The position numbers and the translations under genes are program-made. From the NCBI RefSeq assembly GCF_024206495.1, contig NZ_JAMBPQ010000001.1:62001-126000 (forward strand): DNA of 64,000 nt, given 5' to 3'. The notes below the pieces were generated by a model, which saw only the letters and a program-made list of their open reading frames with translations, searched no databases and was not told where the DNA came from. Each line of letters opens with the position of its first letter. Position 1 is the stretch's first letter. This stretch comes from Paraburkholderia sp. CNPSo 3272 (GTDB taxonomy: Bacteria > Pseudomonadota > Gammaproteobacteria > Burkholderiales > Burkholderiaceae). Positions 1 through 9,234 of the stretch are shown in pieces.

Positions 1-1788
1 CGCCAGATCGGCGGGTGCGATCGCGAGAACGTAGCGTTCCTGCGATTCGTTCGACCAGATTTCGCGCGGCGAAAGGCCCGACTCTTCGAGCTGCACCTTG
101 CGCAGTTCGAAGCGCGCGCCCTTGTCGGCGCCGTCGACGAGTTCGGGGAAGGCGTTGGAAAGGCCGCCCGCGCCGACGTCGTGGATACTCAGGATCGGGT
201 TGCGCTCGCCAAGCTGCCAGCACGAATTGATGACTTCCTGCGCGCGACGCTCGATTTCCGGATTGCCGCGCTGAACCGAGTCGAAGTCGAGTTCGGCCGT
301 GTTGGTGCCGGTGGCCATCGAACTGGCCGCGCCGCCGCCCATGCCGATGCGCATGCCCGGGCCGCCGATCTGGATCAGCAGCGTGCCGGCCGGCAGGTCG
401 TGCTTGTGCGTGTGCTGCGCGCTGATGTTACCGAGGCCGCCCGCGATCATGATCGGCTTGTGATAGCCGCGCACGGTGCCCGCCACGTTCTGCTCGTAGG
501 TGCGGAAATAGCCGCCGAGGTTCGGCCGGCCGAATTCGTTGTTGAACGCGGCGCCGCCGAGCGGGCCGTCGATCATGATCTGCAGAGGCGAAGCGATGCG
601 GTCCGGGCGGCCGTAGGCGCCCTGCGTGTCGGCGGGATTGCGCAGCGCGAGCGGCACAGCCGCGTCGCGGGCGTCTTCCCACGCTTCGCGCGCGTCGGGC
701 AGATCGAGGTTCGAAACCGTGAAGCCCGTGAGGCCGGCCTTCGGACGCGCGCCACGGCCCGTCGCGCCTTCGTCGCGGATTTCGCCGCCCGAGCCCGTTG
801 CCGCGCCCGCGAACGGCGAGATCGCCGTGGGGTGGTTGTGCGTCTCCACCTTCATCAGCGTGTGCGTGAGTTCGGTGTGGCGGCCGTAACGTTCACCCGG
901 CTCGCCAGGCATGCCGTCGGCGTTGCTCTTGCGCGGGAACCAGCGCTCCGCGACCGCACCTTCCATGATCGACGAGTTGTCCGAGTAGGCAACGATCGTG
1001 CCCTGCGGGCTGATCTTCTCGGTGTTGCGGATCATCGCGAAGAGCGACATATCCTGCTCCTGGCCATCGATCGTCCAGCTCGCGTTGAAGATCTTGTGGC
1101 GGCAGTGCTCGCTGTTGGCCTGCGCGAACATCATCAGCTCGACGTCGGTCGGGTTGCGCTCGAGCTTCTTGAAGTTTTCGACGAGGTAGTCGATTTCATC
1201 GTCGGCGAGCGCGAGGCCCAGTTCCCCGTTGGCCGTTTCCAGCGCCGCACGGCCGTGGCCGAGCACGTCGACCGTCTGCATCGGGCGGGCCGGCAGCTCG
1301 TCGAACAGATGCAGCGCCACGTCGCGCGAAGGCGCCACGCTTTCCGTCATGCGGTCGTGCAGCGCCGCGGCAACAGCGGCGTGCGCCTCATCCGGGAGCG
1401 TCTTCTTGCCGCCGAGCAGCCCCGACTTGAGCACCACGGTGTATTCGACGCCGCGCTCGATGCGGCGCACCTGCTCGAGGCCGCAATGGTGCGCGATGTC
1501 CGTAGCCTTGCTCGCCCACGGCGACACCGTGCCGAAGCGCGGCACGACGAGGAACGTGAGCGCGCTGCCGCGCTCCTGCGGGGCCGCGAACGGCGCGCCG
1601 TAGTGCATCAGCGCTTCGATTTTCGCGCTGTCTTCGGCGGTGAGCTGCGCAGCCGAGTTGACGAAATGCAGATACTGGCCGTGCACGCCGACGATGTTGG
1701 CGTCGATACGCTGAAGCGTCTCGAGCAGGCGGGTCTGACGGAAGTCGGAAAGGGCCGAAGCGCCGGGGAAACACGAGAAGTGGGCCAT
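1..1788 (-). CDS. purL: Phosphoribosylformylglycinamidine synthase, N-terminal part (cut by window edge)
   Basis: Cytoplasmic enzyme of purine synthesis that makes FGAM from FGAR, ATP and glutamine. The 596 codons present start [16 protein letters not shown] and stay open to base 1, so the C-terminal half of the large single-chain form (usually about 1300 residues) lies outside. Visible PurL landmarks are [14 protein letters not shown] and the metal and substrate region [20 protein letters not shown], followed by [20 protein letters not shown]. The start at 1788 is the first Met of the conserved N-terminus. It is divergent from the flavoprotein gene at 2131. A perfect TATAAT lies about 125 bases upstream. 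Identification is firm; completeness cannot be judged. Confidence 0.96.
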   Translation of the reverse strand, partial: MAHFSCFPGASALSDFRQTRLLETLQRIDANIVGVHGQYLHFVNSAAQLTAEDSAKIEALMHYGAPFAAPQERGSALTFLVVPRFGTVSPWASKATDIAHHCGLEQVRRIERGVEYTVVLKSGLLGGKKTLPDEAHAAVAAALHDRMTESVAPSRDVALHLFDELPARPMQTVDVLGHGRAALETANGELGLALADDEIDYLVENFKKLERNPTDVELMMFAQANSEHCRHKIFNASWTIDGQEQDMSLFAMIRNTEKISPQGTIVAYSDNSSIMEGAVAERWFPRKSNADGMPGEPGERYGRHTELTHTLMKVETHNHPTAISPFAGAATGSGGEIRDEGATGRGARPKAGLTGFTVSNLDLPDAREAWEDARDAAVPLALRNPADTQGAYGRPDRIASPLQIMIDGPLGGAAFNNEFGRPNLGGYFRTYEQNVAGTVRGYHKPIMIAGGLGNISAQHTHKHDLPAGTLLIQIGGPGMRIGMGGGAASSMATGTNTAELDFDSVQRGNPEIERRAQEVINSCWQLGERNPILSIHDVGAGGLSNAFPELVDGADKGARFELRKVQLEESGLSPREIWSNESQERYVLAIAPADLA

Positions 1789-2130
1789 GGACTGGGGCGT
1801 TGCGTCGAGGTTGCGTCAGAGTTGCGTCGCGGCTTCGCCTCGCGCGAAACACGTCGCAAGGTGGCGATGCGTCGCGCGGGGGATGGCGACGGTCAGGCGA
1901 AGGGAGACCGCGATTATAACCCGGAAGGCCTGTCCTGACCGTCCCGGCGGCCGCGCGCAACGCGGGTGGCAAGCCGGCCTCGCGCATGGCGATGCGCACG
2001 CTTTCGCTGCTATGATTGCGCGTTTCGTCTGATCGGCGCACCCGGGCATCGCTTCGGCGCGCCGCACGCCCCACCTTCGGCAGGACGCCCTCACCCGAGC
2101 GAGCGCCACCTGCCTGCAGATCGTATCGTC
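1789..2130. other. Divergent intergenic region purL / flavoprotein dehydrogenase
   Basis: This 342-base gap holds the purL promoter candidate on the minus strand. On the plus strand it holds a -10-like TATGAT at 2009-2014 in the context gctatgattgcgc, about 115 bases before the gene at 2131, with no recognisable -35. No RNA gene or convincing small ORF was seen. Confidence 0.5.
1913..1941 (-). promoter_or_regulatory. Candidate sigma70 promoter of purL
   Basis: On the minus strand a perfect TATAAT (1913-1918) is preceded, after exactly 17 bases, by CGGTCA (1936-1941), a weak -35. This predicts a leader of about 120 nt before the purL start. A perfect -10 hexamer is uncommon in DNA this GC-rich. 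I see no palindrome that would obviously be a purine repressor site. Confidence 0.5.
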
Positions 2131-3426
2131 ATGGATGTCATCGTCATCGGCGGCGGAATCGCCGGCATCGCTACCGCCTGGCAGCTGCGCGCGGCCGGGC
2201 ATCGCGTCTGCGTGATCGAACGCCACGCCACTGTCGCGCAAGGCGCGACCTACGGGCATAGCGGCATTGCGCTGCCCACGCCGCTCGACGTCTGGTTCGG
2301 CCCCACCTTCCTGCGCAATGGCCGTCAGTCGTCCGGCGGCGTGATCAGCAAGACAGGCTGGCGCGGCCAGGCGCACGGTTTCGCCAAGCGCCTTGCCACG
2401 CTGCACGGCTCCGAGGCGTTCGCCGAGCGCTATGCGCTGCTGCGCCCGCTCATCGACTCGGCGCAAGCGGCGCTCGCCGACATCGACGCGCGCTTCCAGC
2501 TCGATTACGAGCAGCGCGACGGCCTGCTCTACCTCGTGCGCGGCAACGACGAATGGTCACTCACGCAACCGGCCCTCGAGCTGCTGCGCCGCTTCGAGAC
2601 GCCGCACCACGCGCTTTCGCCCGCGGAATGCGTGGCTTTCGACCATGCCATCCCCGCCGATCCGCCGTTTGCGGGCGGCGTGCGCTTCGAGACCGGCCGG
2701 GTCGCCAACTGCCCGCTCTTCGTGAAGCTGCTCAAGCAGGTGCTCGACGCCCAGGGCGGCGTGCAGTTCGAGATGAGCCGCGAGGTCAGCGCGATCCGCC
2801 TGGAAGACCGGCGCGCAGCCGTGGAACTCGCGCCGCCTGCGCACGAAGCGGGCCGCTCGCGCGACGTCGAGGTGATCTCGGGCGACGCCGTCGTGGTCGC
2901 CGCGGGCGCGCAAACGCCGCAGCTTCTGACGCCGCTCGGCCTCAAGATGCCGTTTTATCCGCTGCGCATGCACACGCTCAATTCGCCGGTGGCGCACGAG
3001 GAATGCGTGCCGCAGACCACGATCGTCGATGCCGGCAAGCGCATCGCCATCGCGCGCATGAATCACCGGCTGCGCATTTCGGGCGCCGCTGTGCTGCTGC
3101 GCGCGCAGGAAGTCGACGACGCGCTGCCCGAGGCGCTCACCGAAGACGCCCTCGCGCTGCTCGGCGAGGCGTCGCGCGACTGGGCGCCGGGCGCCGCGCG
3201 CATTTCGGCCGCGCTTGGGTGGGAGGGCATGAAGCTGCTTTCCGCCGACGGGTTGCCGGCGGTCGGCAGCGTGAGCCATCCGCGCCTCTTCGTCAACGCC
3301 GGCCACGGGCCGGCGGGCTGGGCGCTTTCGCTCGGCTCCGCGCGTCTCATCGCCCAGCAGATCTCCAACCAGGCGCCCGACCTGCCGGCCGATACCATCA
3401 AGGCGCTCTCCCCGGGCCGCGATTGA
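2131..3426 (+). CDS. FAD-dependent D-amino acid dehydrogenase-like protein (DadA family)
   Basis: A 431-residue flavoprotein of the DAO/DadA family, expected to oxidise D-amino acids to 2-keto acids and pass electrons to the respiratory chain. The N-terminus MDVIVIGGGIAGIATAW is the FAD-binding Rossmann motif. VVVAAGAQTPQLL, the FYPLRMH segment and the C-terminal GHGPAGWALSLGS match the family architecture. The start at 2131 was chosen because it places the GxGxxG motif at the extreme N-terminus; the frame is open further upstream but lacks family sequence. No racemase or Lrp regulator sits nearby, so substrate specificity is inferred from the family only and another amine could be the substrate. 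Confidence 0.8.
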   Translation: MDVIVIGGGIAGIATAWQLRAAGHRVCVIERHATVAQGATYGHSGIALPTPLDVWFGPTFLRNGRQSSGGVISKTGWRGQAHGFAKRLATLHGSEAFAERYALLRPLIDSAQAALADIDARFQLDYEQRDGLLYLVRGNDEWSLTQPALELLRRFETPHHALSPAECVAFDHAIPADPPFAGGVRFETGRVANCPLFVKLLKQVLDAQGGVQFEMSREVSAIRLEDRRAAVELAPPAHEAGRSRDVEVISGDAVVVAAGAQTPQLLTPLGLKMPFYPLRMHTLNSPVAHEECVPQTTIVDAGKRIAIARMNHRLRISGAAVLLRAQEVDDALPEALTEDALALLGEASRDWAPGAARISAALGWEGMKLLSADGLPAVGSVSHPRLFVNAGHGPAGWALSLGSARLIAQQISNQAPDLPADTIKALSPGRD

Positions 3427-3546
3427 GGGGCGGGCGGCCGTGCGGCGTTGCCGCGCCGCCGTCCCGGTCCACCGCGCGCCTGGGGCGTGCCGTCTGAGGG
3501 CGTGCTCGGGTATCGTTGCGATGTCGCCTCCCAGGACCGCATCGCC

Positions 3547-5139
3547 ATGACGCACGCTCCCCACTCTTTTGGCGCCGGGCAACCGGTGCTCGTCTACCCG
3601 CACGATCGTGCCGTCCCCCTGCTTACCGTCGAACAGCTGCGCAACGCCGAAGTCGCCGCGCAGTCGGGCCTGCCTGCCCACACGCTGATGGCGCGCGCAG
3701 GCGCCGCCGCCGCTCACTTCCTGTGCGAGCAGCTTGCGCATGCGCCCTCGTGGGCGAGCGACAAGCCGGTCTGGTTGGCCGCCGGGCCCGGCAACAACGG
3801 GGGTGACGCGCTCGTCGTCGCCACGGAACTGCATCGCGCGGGCGTCGTCGTGCAAGTCTGCATGCCCGTCGAGGTCAAGCCCGACGACGCGCGCTGGGCG
3901 CTCGCCGAAGCACGCGCGGCAGGCGTGCCCATCGCCGCGTCGGCGCCCGCGTCGTTCGATTCTTACGGCTGGCTCGTCGACGGCATGTTCGGCATCGGTC
4001 TAGCGCGCGGGCTCGAAGGCGTATTCGCCGAATTCGCCGAGACGCTCTCGGCGCGCGCGCGCAGCCATGGCCACGTGCTCGCGCTCGACGTGCCGAGCGG
4101 CCTCGACGGCGACACCGGCAACGTGGTCGGCAGCGGCCCCGCTGTGCGCGCGACCCACACCGTGACGTTCATCTGCGCCAAGCCCGGCCTCTACACGGGC
4201 GTCGGGCGCGACTACGCGGGCGCCGTCGCGGTCGCGCCGATCGGCATCGACACCTCCGGCACGCCGGGCGCCGCACACCTGAACGCGCCCGCGCTCTTCG
4301 CCGCCGCGCTGCCCGCACGCGACTTCGCCACCCACAAGGGCACGTTCGGCACGCTCGCCGTCGTCGGCGGCGATACCGGCATGTGCGGCGCGCCGATTCT
4401 CGCGGCGCGCGCGGCGCTCCTCACCGGCGCGGGCAAGGTTCACGTGGGCTTTCTCGGCAGCGACGCGCCGCCCTACGACGCGCCGCACCCCGAACTCATG
4501 CTGCACGCGGCGGCCAGGCTCGCGCTCGACGCGATGGACGCTGTCGCCGCGGGCTGCGGCATGGGCGGCAGCGCGTCGGCGCGCCAGCTCGTGGACGCCA
4601 TCCTGCGCCTTCACGCCCGGGTGCTCCTCGATGCCGATGCGCTCAATCTCGTCGCGCGCGACGAGGCGCTAGCGGCACACGTCGCGCAGTCGGCCGCCGC
4701 GCGCGGCGCGCCTTGCGTGCTCACACCGCATCCGCTCGAGGCGGCGCGCCTGCTCGGCTGCGACACAGCCGCGGTGCAGCGCGATCGCCTCGCCGCTGCG
4801 CGAACACTTGCGGACCGCTATGCGGCGGTTACCGTCCTCAAGGGCAGCGGCACGGTGGTCGCCGCGCCGGACGGCCGCGTCGCCGTCAATCCCACCGGCA
4901 ACGCGGGCCTCGCCACGGGCGGCACCGGCGACGTGCTCGGCGGCATGATCGGCGCGCTGCTGGCCCAGCGCGTGCCGCCCTATGAAGCGGCGCTCGCGGG
5001 CGTCTACCTGCACGGTCTCGCGGCCGACACGCTGTGCGCACAAGGCGACGGCCCCGCGGGCCTCACGGCGGGCGAACTCGCGCCAGCGGTGCGCAAGCTC
5101 ATGAACCGGCTCTTTTACGCGCCGTCTTATGCAGCCTGA
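3547..5139 (+). CDS. nnr: Bifunctional NAD(P)HX epimerase / ADP-dependent NAD(P)HX dehydratase
   Basis: A 530-residue metabolite-repair enzyme that epimerises and then dehydrates damaged hydrated NADH and NADPH. The N-terminal half is the YjeF_N epimerase domain, with GPGNNGGD at residues 80-87 and the DVPSGLDGDTG loop. The C-terminal half is the ribokinase-fold dehydratase, with VLTPHPLEAARL and the signature NAGLATGGTGDVLGG. Length and domain order match the E. coli YjeF/Nnr fusion. It follows the flavoprotein gene by 120 bases on the same strand and is followed by a hairpin at 5139-5178. Confidence 0.95.
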   Translation: MTHAPHSFGAGQPVLVYPHDRAVPLLTVEQLRNAEVAAQSGLPAHTLMARAGAAAAHFLCEQLAHAPSWASDKPVWLAAGPGNNGGDALVVATELHRAGVVVQVCMPVEVKPDDARWALAEARAAGVPIAASAPASFDSYGWLVDGMFGIGLARGLEGVFAEFAETLSARARSHGHVLALDVPSGLDGDTGNVVGSGPAVRATHTVTFICAKPGLYTGVGRDYAGAVAVAPIGIDTSGTPGAAHLNAPALFAAALPARDFATHKGTFGTLAVVGGDTGMCGAPILAARAALLTGAGKVHVGFLGSDAPPYDAPHPELMLHAAARLALDAMDAVAAGCGMGGSASARQLVDAILRLHARVLLDADALNLVARDEALAAHVAQSAAARGAPCVLTPHPLEAARLLGCDTAAVQRDRLAAARTLADRYAAVTVLKGSGTVVAAPDGRVAVNPTGNAGLATGGTGDVLGGMIGALLAQRVPPYEAALAGVYLHGLAADTLCAQGDGPAGLTAGELAPAVRKLMNRLFYAPSYAA

Positions 5140-5178
5140 AGCCGCGTGCCGCACGTCCGTTCGTACGGCACGCGGCTT
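5139..5178 (+). terminator. Hairpin at the end of nnr
   Basis: A perfect 13-bp stem, aagccgcgtgccg (5139-5151) with cggcacgcggctt (5166-5178), has a 14-base loop and begins at the last base of the nnr stop codon. No strong T-run follows (gcttga), so it may be a weak intrinsic terminator or an mRNA 3' stabiliser. Confidence 0.5.
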
Positions 5179-5237
5179 GCTTGACGGCGACGCCCGCCCG
5201 GCCTCCCGCGCCGGCACGGCTGCAGGCATCACAACGC

Positions 5238-5266
5238 TGCGCAGTGTCGCGCGAGGCCGCTATACT
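5238..5266 (+). promoter_or_regulatory. Candidate promoter of pgi
   Basis: TATACT (5261-5266) in the context gccgctatactg resembles an extended -10. A weak -35, TGCGCA, lies 17 bases upstream. The implied leader to the pgi start is about 120 nt. Confidence 0.35.
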
Positions 5267-5392
5267 GATCCTCCGCACGCCGTCTTTCACCCGAGGCGGC
5301 CCGTGCTTGCCCGCGGCGCGCGAAGCGCGCGTTCGGCCAGACCGGCGAACCGCACCTGCCGCCCTCCATTCGTGATCCCTCGCTAGACGAAC

Positions 5393-7012
5393 ATGACGAA
5401 TCCGCTCCCCGCCTGGTCCGCGCTACAGACGCATTACGAACAGATCCGCGACGAAAAGCTGCGCGACTGGTTCGCCCCCGCCAATGACCCTGCGCCGACG
5501 CGCGCCGAACGCTTCACGTTCGCAGGCGCCGGTCTCGGCGCCGACTTCTCGAAGAACCGCATCACCGACGCCACGCTCAAGCTGCTCGTGCAGCTCGCTC
5601 GCGAGGCCGGCGTGGAAGCGCGCCGCGATGCGATGTTCAAGGGCGAAGTCGTCAACCCGACTGAAGGCCGCGCGGCGCTGCACACCGCCTTGCGCGCCAC
5701 CGAAGCCGACGCCCCGTTCCACGCCCAGATCGCCGCCGAGCGCGCGAAGATGGCGAAGTTCGCCGACGCGGTGCGCAGCGGCGCATGGACCGGCTACACG
5801 GGCAAGCGCATCCGCCATGTCGTCAATATCGGCATCGGCGGCTCGGACCTCGGGCCGAAGATGGTCGTGCACGCGCTTAAGCATCTCGAGCTGCCCGAGA
5901 TCACCTCGCATTTCGTCTCGAACGTGGACGGCGCGGATCTGTGGCGCACGATCGAAAACATCGATCCGGAAGAGACGCTGGCGATCATCGTTTCGAAGAC
6001 GTTCACGACGCTCGAAACCATGACCAACGCGCTGTCGATGCGCGACTGGTTCGTCAAGCACGGCTGTCCGCAAGGCGAACTCGCGAAGCACTTCGTGGGC
6101 GTCTCGGCGAATCCGGCCGAAGTCGTGAAGTTCGGCATCGCCAAAGAAAACGTGTTCGAGATGTGGGACTGGGTCGGCGGCCGCTATTCGTTGTGGTCGG
6201 CCGTGGGCCTCTCGATCATGATCGCCATCGGACCGCAGCAGTTCGACGAACTGCTCGCCGGCGCGCACGACATGGACAAGCACTTCCGCGAAGCGCCGCT
6301 GGAGAAGAACCTGCCCGTGCTGCTCGGCATGATCGGCATCTGGTATCGCAACTTCTTCGGCTCGCAGAGCTATCTCGTTGCGCCCTACTCCGAAGCACTG
6401 CACTTCCTGCCTTCGTATCTCCAGCAGCTCGAAATGGAGAGCAACGGCAAGTCGGCGCGCCTCGACGGCAAGTTCGTCGATTACGCGACCTCGGCGATCA
6501 CCTGGGGCGAGCCGGGCACGAACGGCCAGCACGCGTTCTTCCAGATGCTGCACCAGGGCACGACGATCGTGCCGATCGACTTCATCGCCGTGCTCACGCC
6601 CGAGCATCCGCTGGCCGACCATCAACCGAAGCTGCTCGCGAACTGCTTTGCGCAGAGCGAGGCGATGATGCTTGGACGCACCGAGGAAGAGGCGAAGAAG
6701 ATTGCCGGCCCGGACAAGCCCGAACTCGTGCCGCACATCATGTTCCCCGGCAACCGCCCGACCACGACGCTGCTCGTCGATGCGCTCACGGCCCGCTCGC
6801 TCGGCGCGCTCATCGCGCTCTATGAGCACAAGGTGCTCGTGCAGGCTTCCGTATGGGACATCAATCCGTTCGACCAGTGGGGCGTGGAACTCGGCAAGAT
6901 CCTCGGCAAGGTGGTGGAAGCCGACCTGAACGCGGCAAGCGCCGATGTGAAGCCGCACGATTCGTCCACGGCCGCGTTGATCGCGCGCGCCCGCGCGGCG
7001 CTCAAGCGCTAA
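5393..7012 (+). CDS. pgi: Glucose-6-phosphate isomerase
   Basis: Interconverts glucose-6-phosphate and fructose-6-phosphate in central metabolism. The 539-residue protein has the expected family length. It shows [13 protein letters not shown], the phosphate-binding [13 protein letters not shown], the [13 protein letters not shown] segment, the catalytic-region [15 protein letters not shown] and the family signature QWGVELGK. The start at 5393 gives [11 protein letters not shown], a normal N-terminus. It converges with ybbA and a GC-rich hairpin lies between them. Confidence 0.97.
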   Translation: MTNPLPAWSALQTHYEQIRDEKLRDWFAPANDPAPTRAERFTFAGAGLGADFSKNRITDATLKLLVQLAREAGVEARRDAMFKGEVVNPTEGRAALHTALRATEADAPFHAQIAAERAKMAKFADAVRSGAWTGYTGKRIRHVVNIGIGGSDLGPKMVVHALKHLELPEITSHFVSNVDGADLWRTIENIDPEETLAIIVSKTFTTLETMTNALSMRDWFVKHGCPQGELAKHFVGVSANPAEVVKFGIAKENVFEMWDWVGGRYSLWSAVGLSIMIAIGPQQFDELLAGAHDMDKHFREAPLEKNLPVLLGMIGIWYRNFFGSQSYLVAPYSEALHFLPSYLQQLEMESNGKSARLDGKFVDYATSAITWGEPGTNGQHAFFQMLHQGTTIVPIDFIAVLTPEHPLADHQPKLLANCFAQSEAMMLGRTEEEAKKIAGPDKPELVPHIMFPGNRPTTTLLVDALTARSLGALIALYEHKVLVQASVWDINPFDQWGVELGKILGKVVEADLNAASADVKPHDSSTAALIARARAALKR

Positions 7013-7024
7013 CTCGCGGGAAAC

Positions 7025-7051
7025 CGGCGTGCGCATGCGCTGCGCACGCCG
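7025..7051. terminator. GC-rich hairpin between convergent pgi and ybbA
   Basis: An 11-bp perfect stem, cggcgtgcgca (7025-7035) with tgcgcacgccg (7041-7051), has a 5-base loop in the 54-base gap between two convergent genes. There is no T-run on either side, so it could be a Rho-assisted or weak bidirectional terminator. Confidence 0.45.
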
Positions 7052-7066
7052 TTCGATGGTCAGGCG

Positions 7067-7807
7067 CTAACGCCCGGCTTCGACATTGCTCGCGTCGCGC
7101 GAGGCTGCCGCGCCATGCGGCGCGTTGGGCACGCGGTGGCCCGCCTCGATCGTGATGATGGCGTCGCAGCGCTGCGCGAGATCGACGTCGTGGGTGACGA
7201 GCACGAGCGTCGCGCCGTTGGCGCGGTTGAGTTCGAACATCAGGTCGATGACGGCGTGGCCCGTGGCGGCGTCGAGGCTGCCGGTAGGCTCGTCGGCGAA
7301 CAGCACGGCGGGGCTCGTCACGAACGCGCGGGCGAGCGCCACGCGTTGCTGCTCGCCGCCCGAGAGCAGCTTCGGGTAGTGGCCCGTGCGCTCGGCAAGA
7401 CCTACGCGCTCGAGCAGCGCGCGCGCGCGGGAGAAAGCATCACGCGTCGACATGCCGCCCTGCAGTTCGAGCGGCAGTGCGACGTTCTCCAAAGCGGTGA
7501 GATGCGGCATCAGCTGGAACGACTGGAACACGAAGCCCACCGAGCCGTTGCGCAGCGCCGCGCGCTGATCTTCGGCCATGCCGGTAAGCTCATGGCCTAG
7601 CAGGCGCACCGAACCCGCGCTCGCGCTGTCGAGGCCGGCCAGCAGGCCGAGCAGCGTCGACTTGCCGGAGCCGGACGCGCCGACGATCGCCACGCTCCCG
7701 CCCGCCTGCACGGTGAGGTCGATGCCGTCGAGGATCGTCAGCTCGCCGGTGGCGTCGGTGACCCGCTTGCTCAAACCCCGTACTTCGATGACTGGATCGC
7801 TATTCAT
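7067..7807 (-). CDS. ybbA: ABC transporter ATP-binding protein, YbbA/LolD type
   Basis: A 246-residue ATPase of the MacB/LolD/YbbA class. It has Walker A GASGSGKST, the signature LSGGEQQRVALARAF and Walker B VLFADEPTG. The ATG at 7807 (MNSDPVIEVRGL) is preferred over an upstream GTG because family proteins begin close to the first beta strand. As in E. coli it is divergent from the esterase gene tesA, but here the large permease (YbbP) that normally follows is absent; the next gene is convergent pgi. Its membrane partner must therefore be encoded elsewhere, or it acts differently. Confidence 0.88.
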   Translation of the reverse strand: MNSDPVIEVRGLSKRVTDATGELTILDGIDLTVQAGGSVAIVGASGSGKSTLLGLLAGLDSASAGSVRLLGHELTGMAEDQRAALRNGSVGFVFQSFQLMPHLTALENVALPLELQGGMSTRDAFSRARALLERVGLAERTGHYPKLLSGGEQQRVALARAFVTSPAVLFADEPTGSLDAATGHAVIDLMFELNRANGATLVLVTHDVDLAQRCDAIITIEAGHRVPNAPHGAAASRDASNVEAGR

Positions 7808-7813
7808 TCGCAC

Positions 7814-8587
7814 ATGATGACGCACACGTTAGCCGTGAACCAGAAGCGCGCCGCGCGGCGCGCCGCCCTTTCCCGCGCTTCGTCCCGCTTCAGCGCGTTT
7901 GCCGCTATCGCGACCTTGACCGCCGCTGCCCTGCTCGGCGCCTTATGTGGCATGACCGGCACCGCGCTCGCGGCCTCGCCCGTTTCCACGGCCAACGCGG
8001 CGACGAACCCCGCTGCCACGGCAAAACCGAACGTCGTCGTGCTCGGCGACAGCCTTTCCGCCGAATACGGCCTGCCGCGCGATACGGGCTGGGTGGCCCT
8101 GCTGCGCCAGCGGCTCGCCAGCGAGCGGATCGATTATAACGTTGCGAATGCGAGCATCAGCGGGGACACGACCAGCGGCGGACTCACGCGCCTGCCGCTC
8201 GTCATGCAGCGCATCAAGCCCGCGATCGTGATCGTCGAACTGGGCGCAAACGACGCACTGCGCGGTGTCCCGCTCACGACGACCGAGAGCAATCTGCGCG
8301 CCATCGTCGCGCAGATCCGCAAGGGCGGCGCGAAACCCGTGCTCATCGGCATGTACGTACCGCCCAACTACGGGGTCGACTATACGCGTGACTTTCACGC
8401 CATCTACGAGCGGCTGGCGAAAGAACTGAACGTGCCGCTCGTGCCCTTCCTGCTCGCCGGCCTCGCCGACAAGCCCGAACTCTTCCAGGCCGATCAGATC
8501 CATCCCATCCAGCAGGCACAGCCTTTGCTGCTCGACAACGTGTGGCCAACGCTCAAGCCGCTGCTCGGCAGCGGCGTGCGGCGGTGA
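7814..8587 (+). CDS. tesA: Periplasmic GDSL esterase/lysophospholipase (arylesterase, TesA-like)
   Basis: An SGNH-hydrolase expected to cleave thioesters, aryl esters or lysophospholipids in the periplasm. The N-terminus carries basic residues, a hydrophobic stretch of alanines and leucines and a likely cleavage after ALAAS. The mature part opens with block I VVLGDSLSAEYGL, then has block III GANDALRG and the catalytic Asp-His block DQIHPI. The start is uncertain: ATG 7814, ATG 7817 or GTG 7835 would all leave a signal peptide. Every choice puts its promoter inside the divergent ybbA gene. Confidence 0.9.
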   Translation: MMTHTLAVNQKRAARRAALSRASSRFSAFAAIATLTAAALLGALCGMTGTALAASPVSTANAATNPAATAKPNVVVLGDSLSAEYGLPRDTGWVALLRQRLASERIDYNVANASISGDTTSGGLTRLPLVMQRIKPAIVIVELGANDALRGVPLTTTESNLRAIVAQIRKGGAKPVLIGMYVPPNYGVDYTRDFHAIYERLAKELNVPLVPFLLAGLADKPELFQADQIHPIQQAQPLLLDNVWPTLKPLLGSGVRR

Positions 8588-8793
8588 GGCGGCAGCGGGA
8601 CTAACGTGCGGGCGCCCTCACCGGGCGCCTATTCTCAGGGCCTCGCCCTCGGCGCGTCTAACCCCGCTCGAACCTCTCAGCCAGCGTGGCAGCGGGCAAC
8701 CGCGTCGCGCCATTGGCCATCTTTGCGTCAGACACGCGAGCCCTCGAAGCTTCGCTGCCTGAATCCGACCGACCCTGACTGGAGGGAAGAAGC

Positions 8794-9141
8794 GTGAAAT
8801 ATTTACCTCTCATTGTCGTTACGGCGGCCCTTGCTGCCTGCGCCAATCAGCCAATGCCGAGCGGAGCGCAGTCCGTCGGCACGAGCCAGCAACCGCCTGC
8901 GACGGTTGCCCAATGCATCGCGCAAAAATGGGCCGACAAGTCGCAGCAGCAAGTCGTCTCACAGTCCGTGCTCGCCAACGGCCAGGCTGTCGACGTCTAT
9001 GTCCCTGGCCAGCAGCCGCCTAACGGCGCAGCCGCAACGGTGCGCCCGGCATGGAGCGCCAGCGCGAAGACGTGGGTCGGCTTCCGCTCCGGCGGCGGCG
9101 CCGGTGGAGACGCAACCAGCGACATCAGCGCCTGCCTCTGA
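8794..9141 (+). CDS. Small predicted lipoprotein of unknown function
   Basis: A 115-residue protein starting at GTG 8794, with a clear ribosome site (ggaggga at 8781-8787). Residues 1-16 form a lipoprotein signal with lipobox LAAC (Cys16), so the mature protein is probably anchored in the outer membrane. The rest is rich in Gln, Ala, Ser and Gly, with a single conserved-looking patch TVAQCIAQKWADKSQQQV, and two further Cys, one near the C-terminus. I recognise no enzyme or binding motif. It is monocistronic, ending 20 bases before a strong terminator. The coding call is well supported; the function is unknown. Confidence 0.75.
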   Translation: MKYLPLIVVTAALAACANQPMPSGAQSVGTSQQPPATVAQCIAQKWADKSQQQVVSQSVLANGQAVDVYVPGQQPPNGAAATVRPAWSASAKTWVGFRSGGGAGGDATSDISACL

Positions 9142-9161
9142 TTTCGCGCTCGCCAGAACGC

Positions 9162-9194
9162 AAAAGCCCCGCGGTGTTTCGCGGGGCTTTTTTT
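9162..9194. terminator. Bidirectional rho-independent terminator
   Basis: A 10-bp GC-rich stem, aagccccgcg with cgcggggctt, has loop gtgttt, an A-run on its left and seven Ts on its right. It can end both the plus-strand lipoprotein gene and the minus-strand ppiD gene that stops at 9235. Confidence 0.88.
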
Positions 9195-9234
9195 GTGCCG
9201 GCTCTCGGCGCCGGCGGCCTGATGCGGGTTCGGC

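Noticed and set aside
181..1938. Plus-strand open frame opposite purL
   Set aside because: The minus strand reads PurL with conserved motifs throughout; the plus frame is low-complexity.
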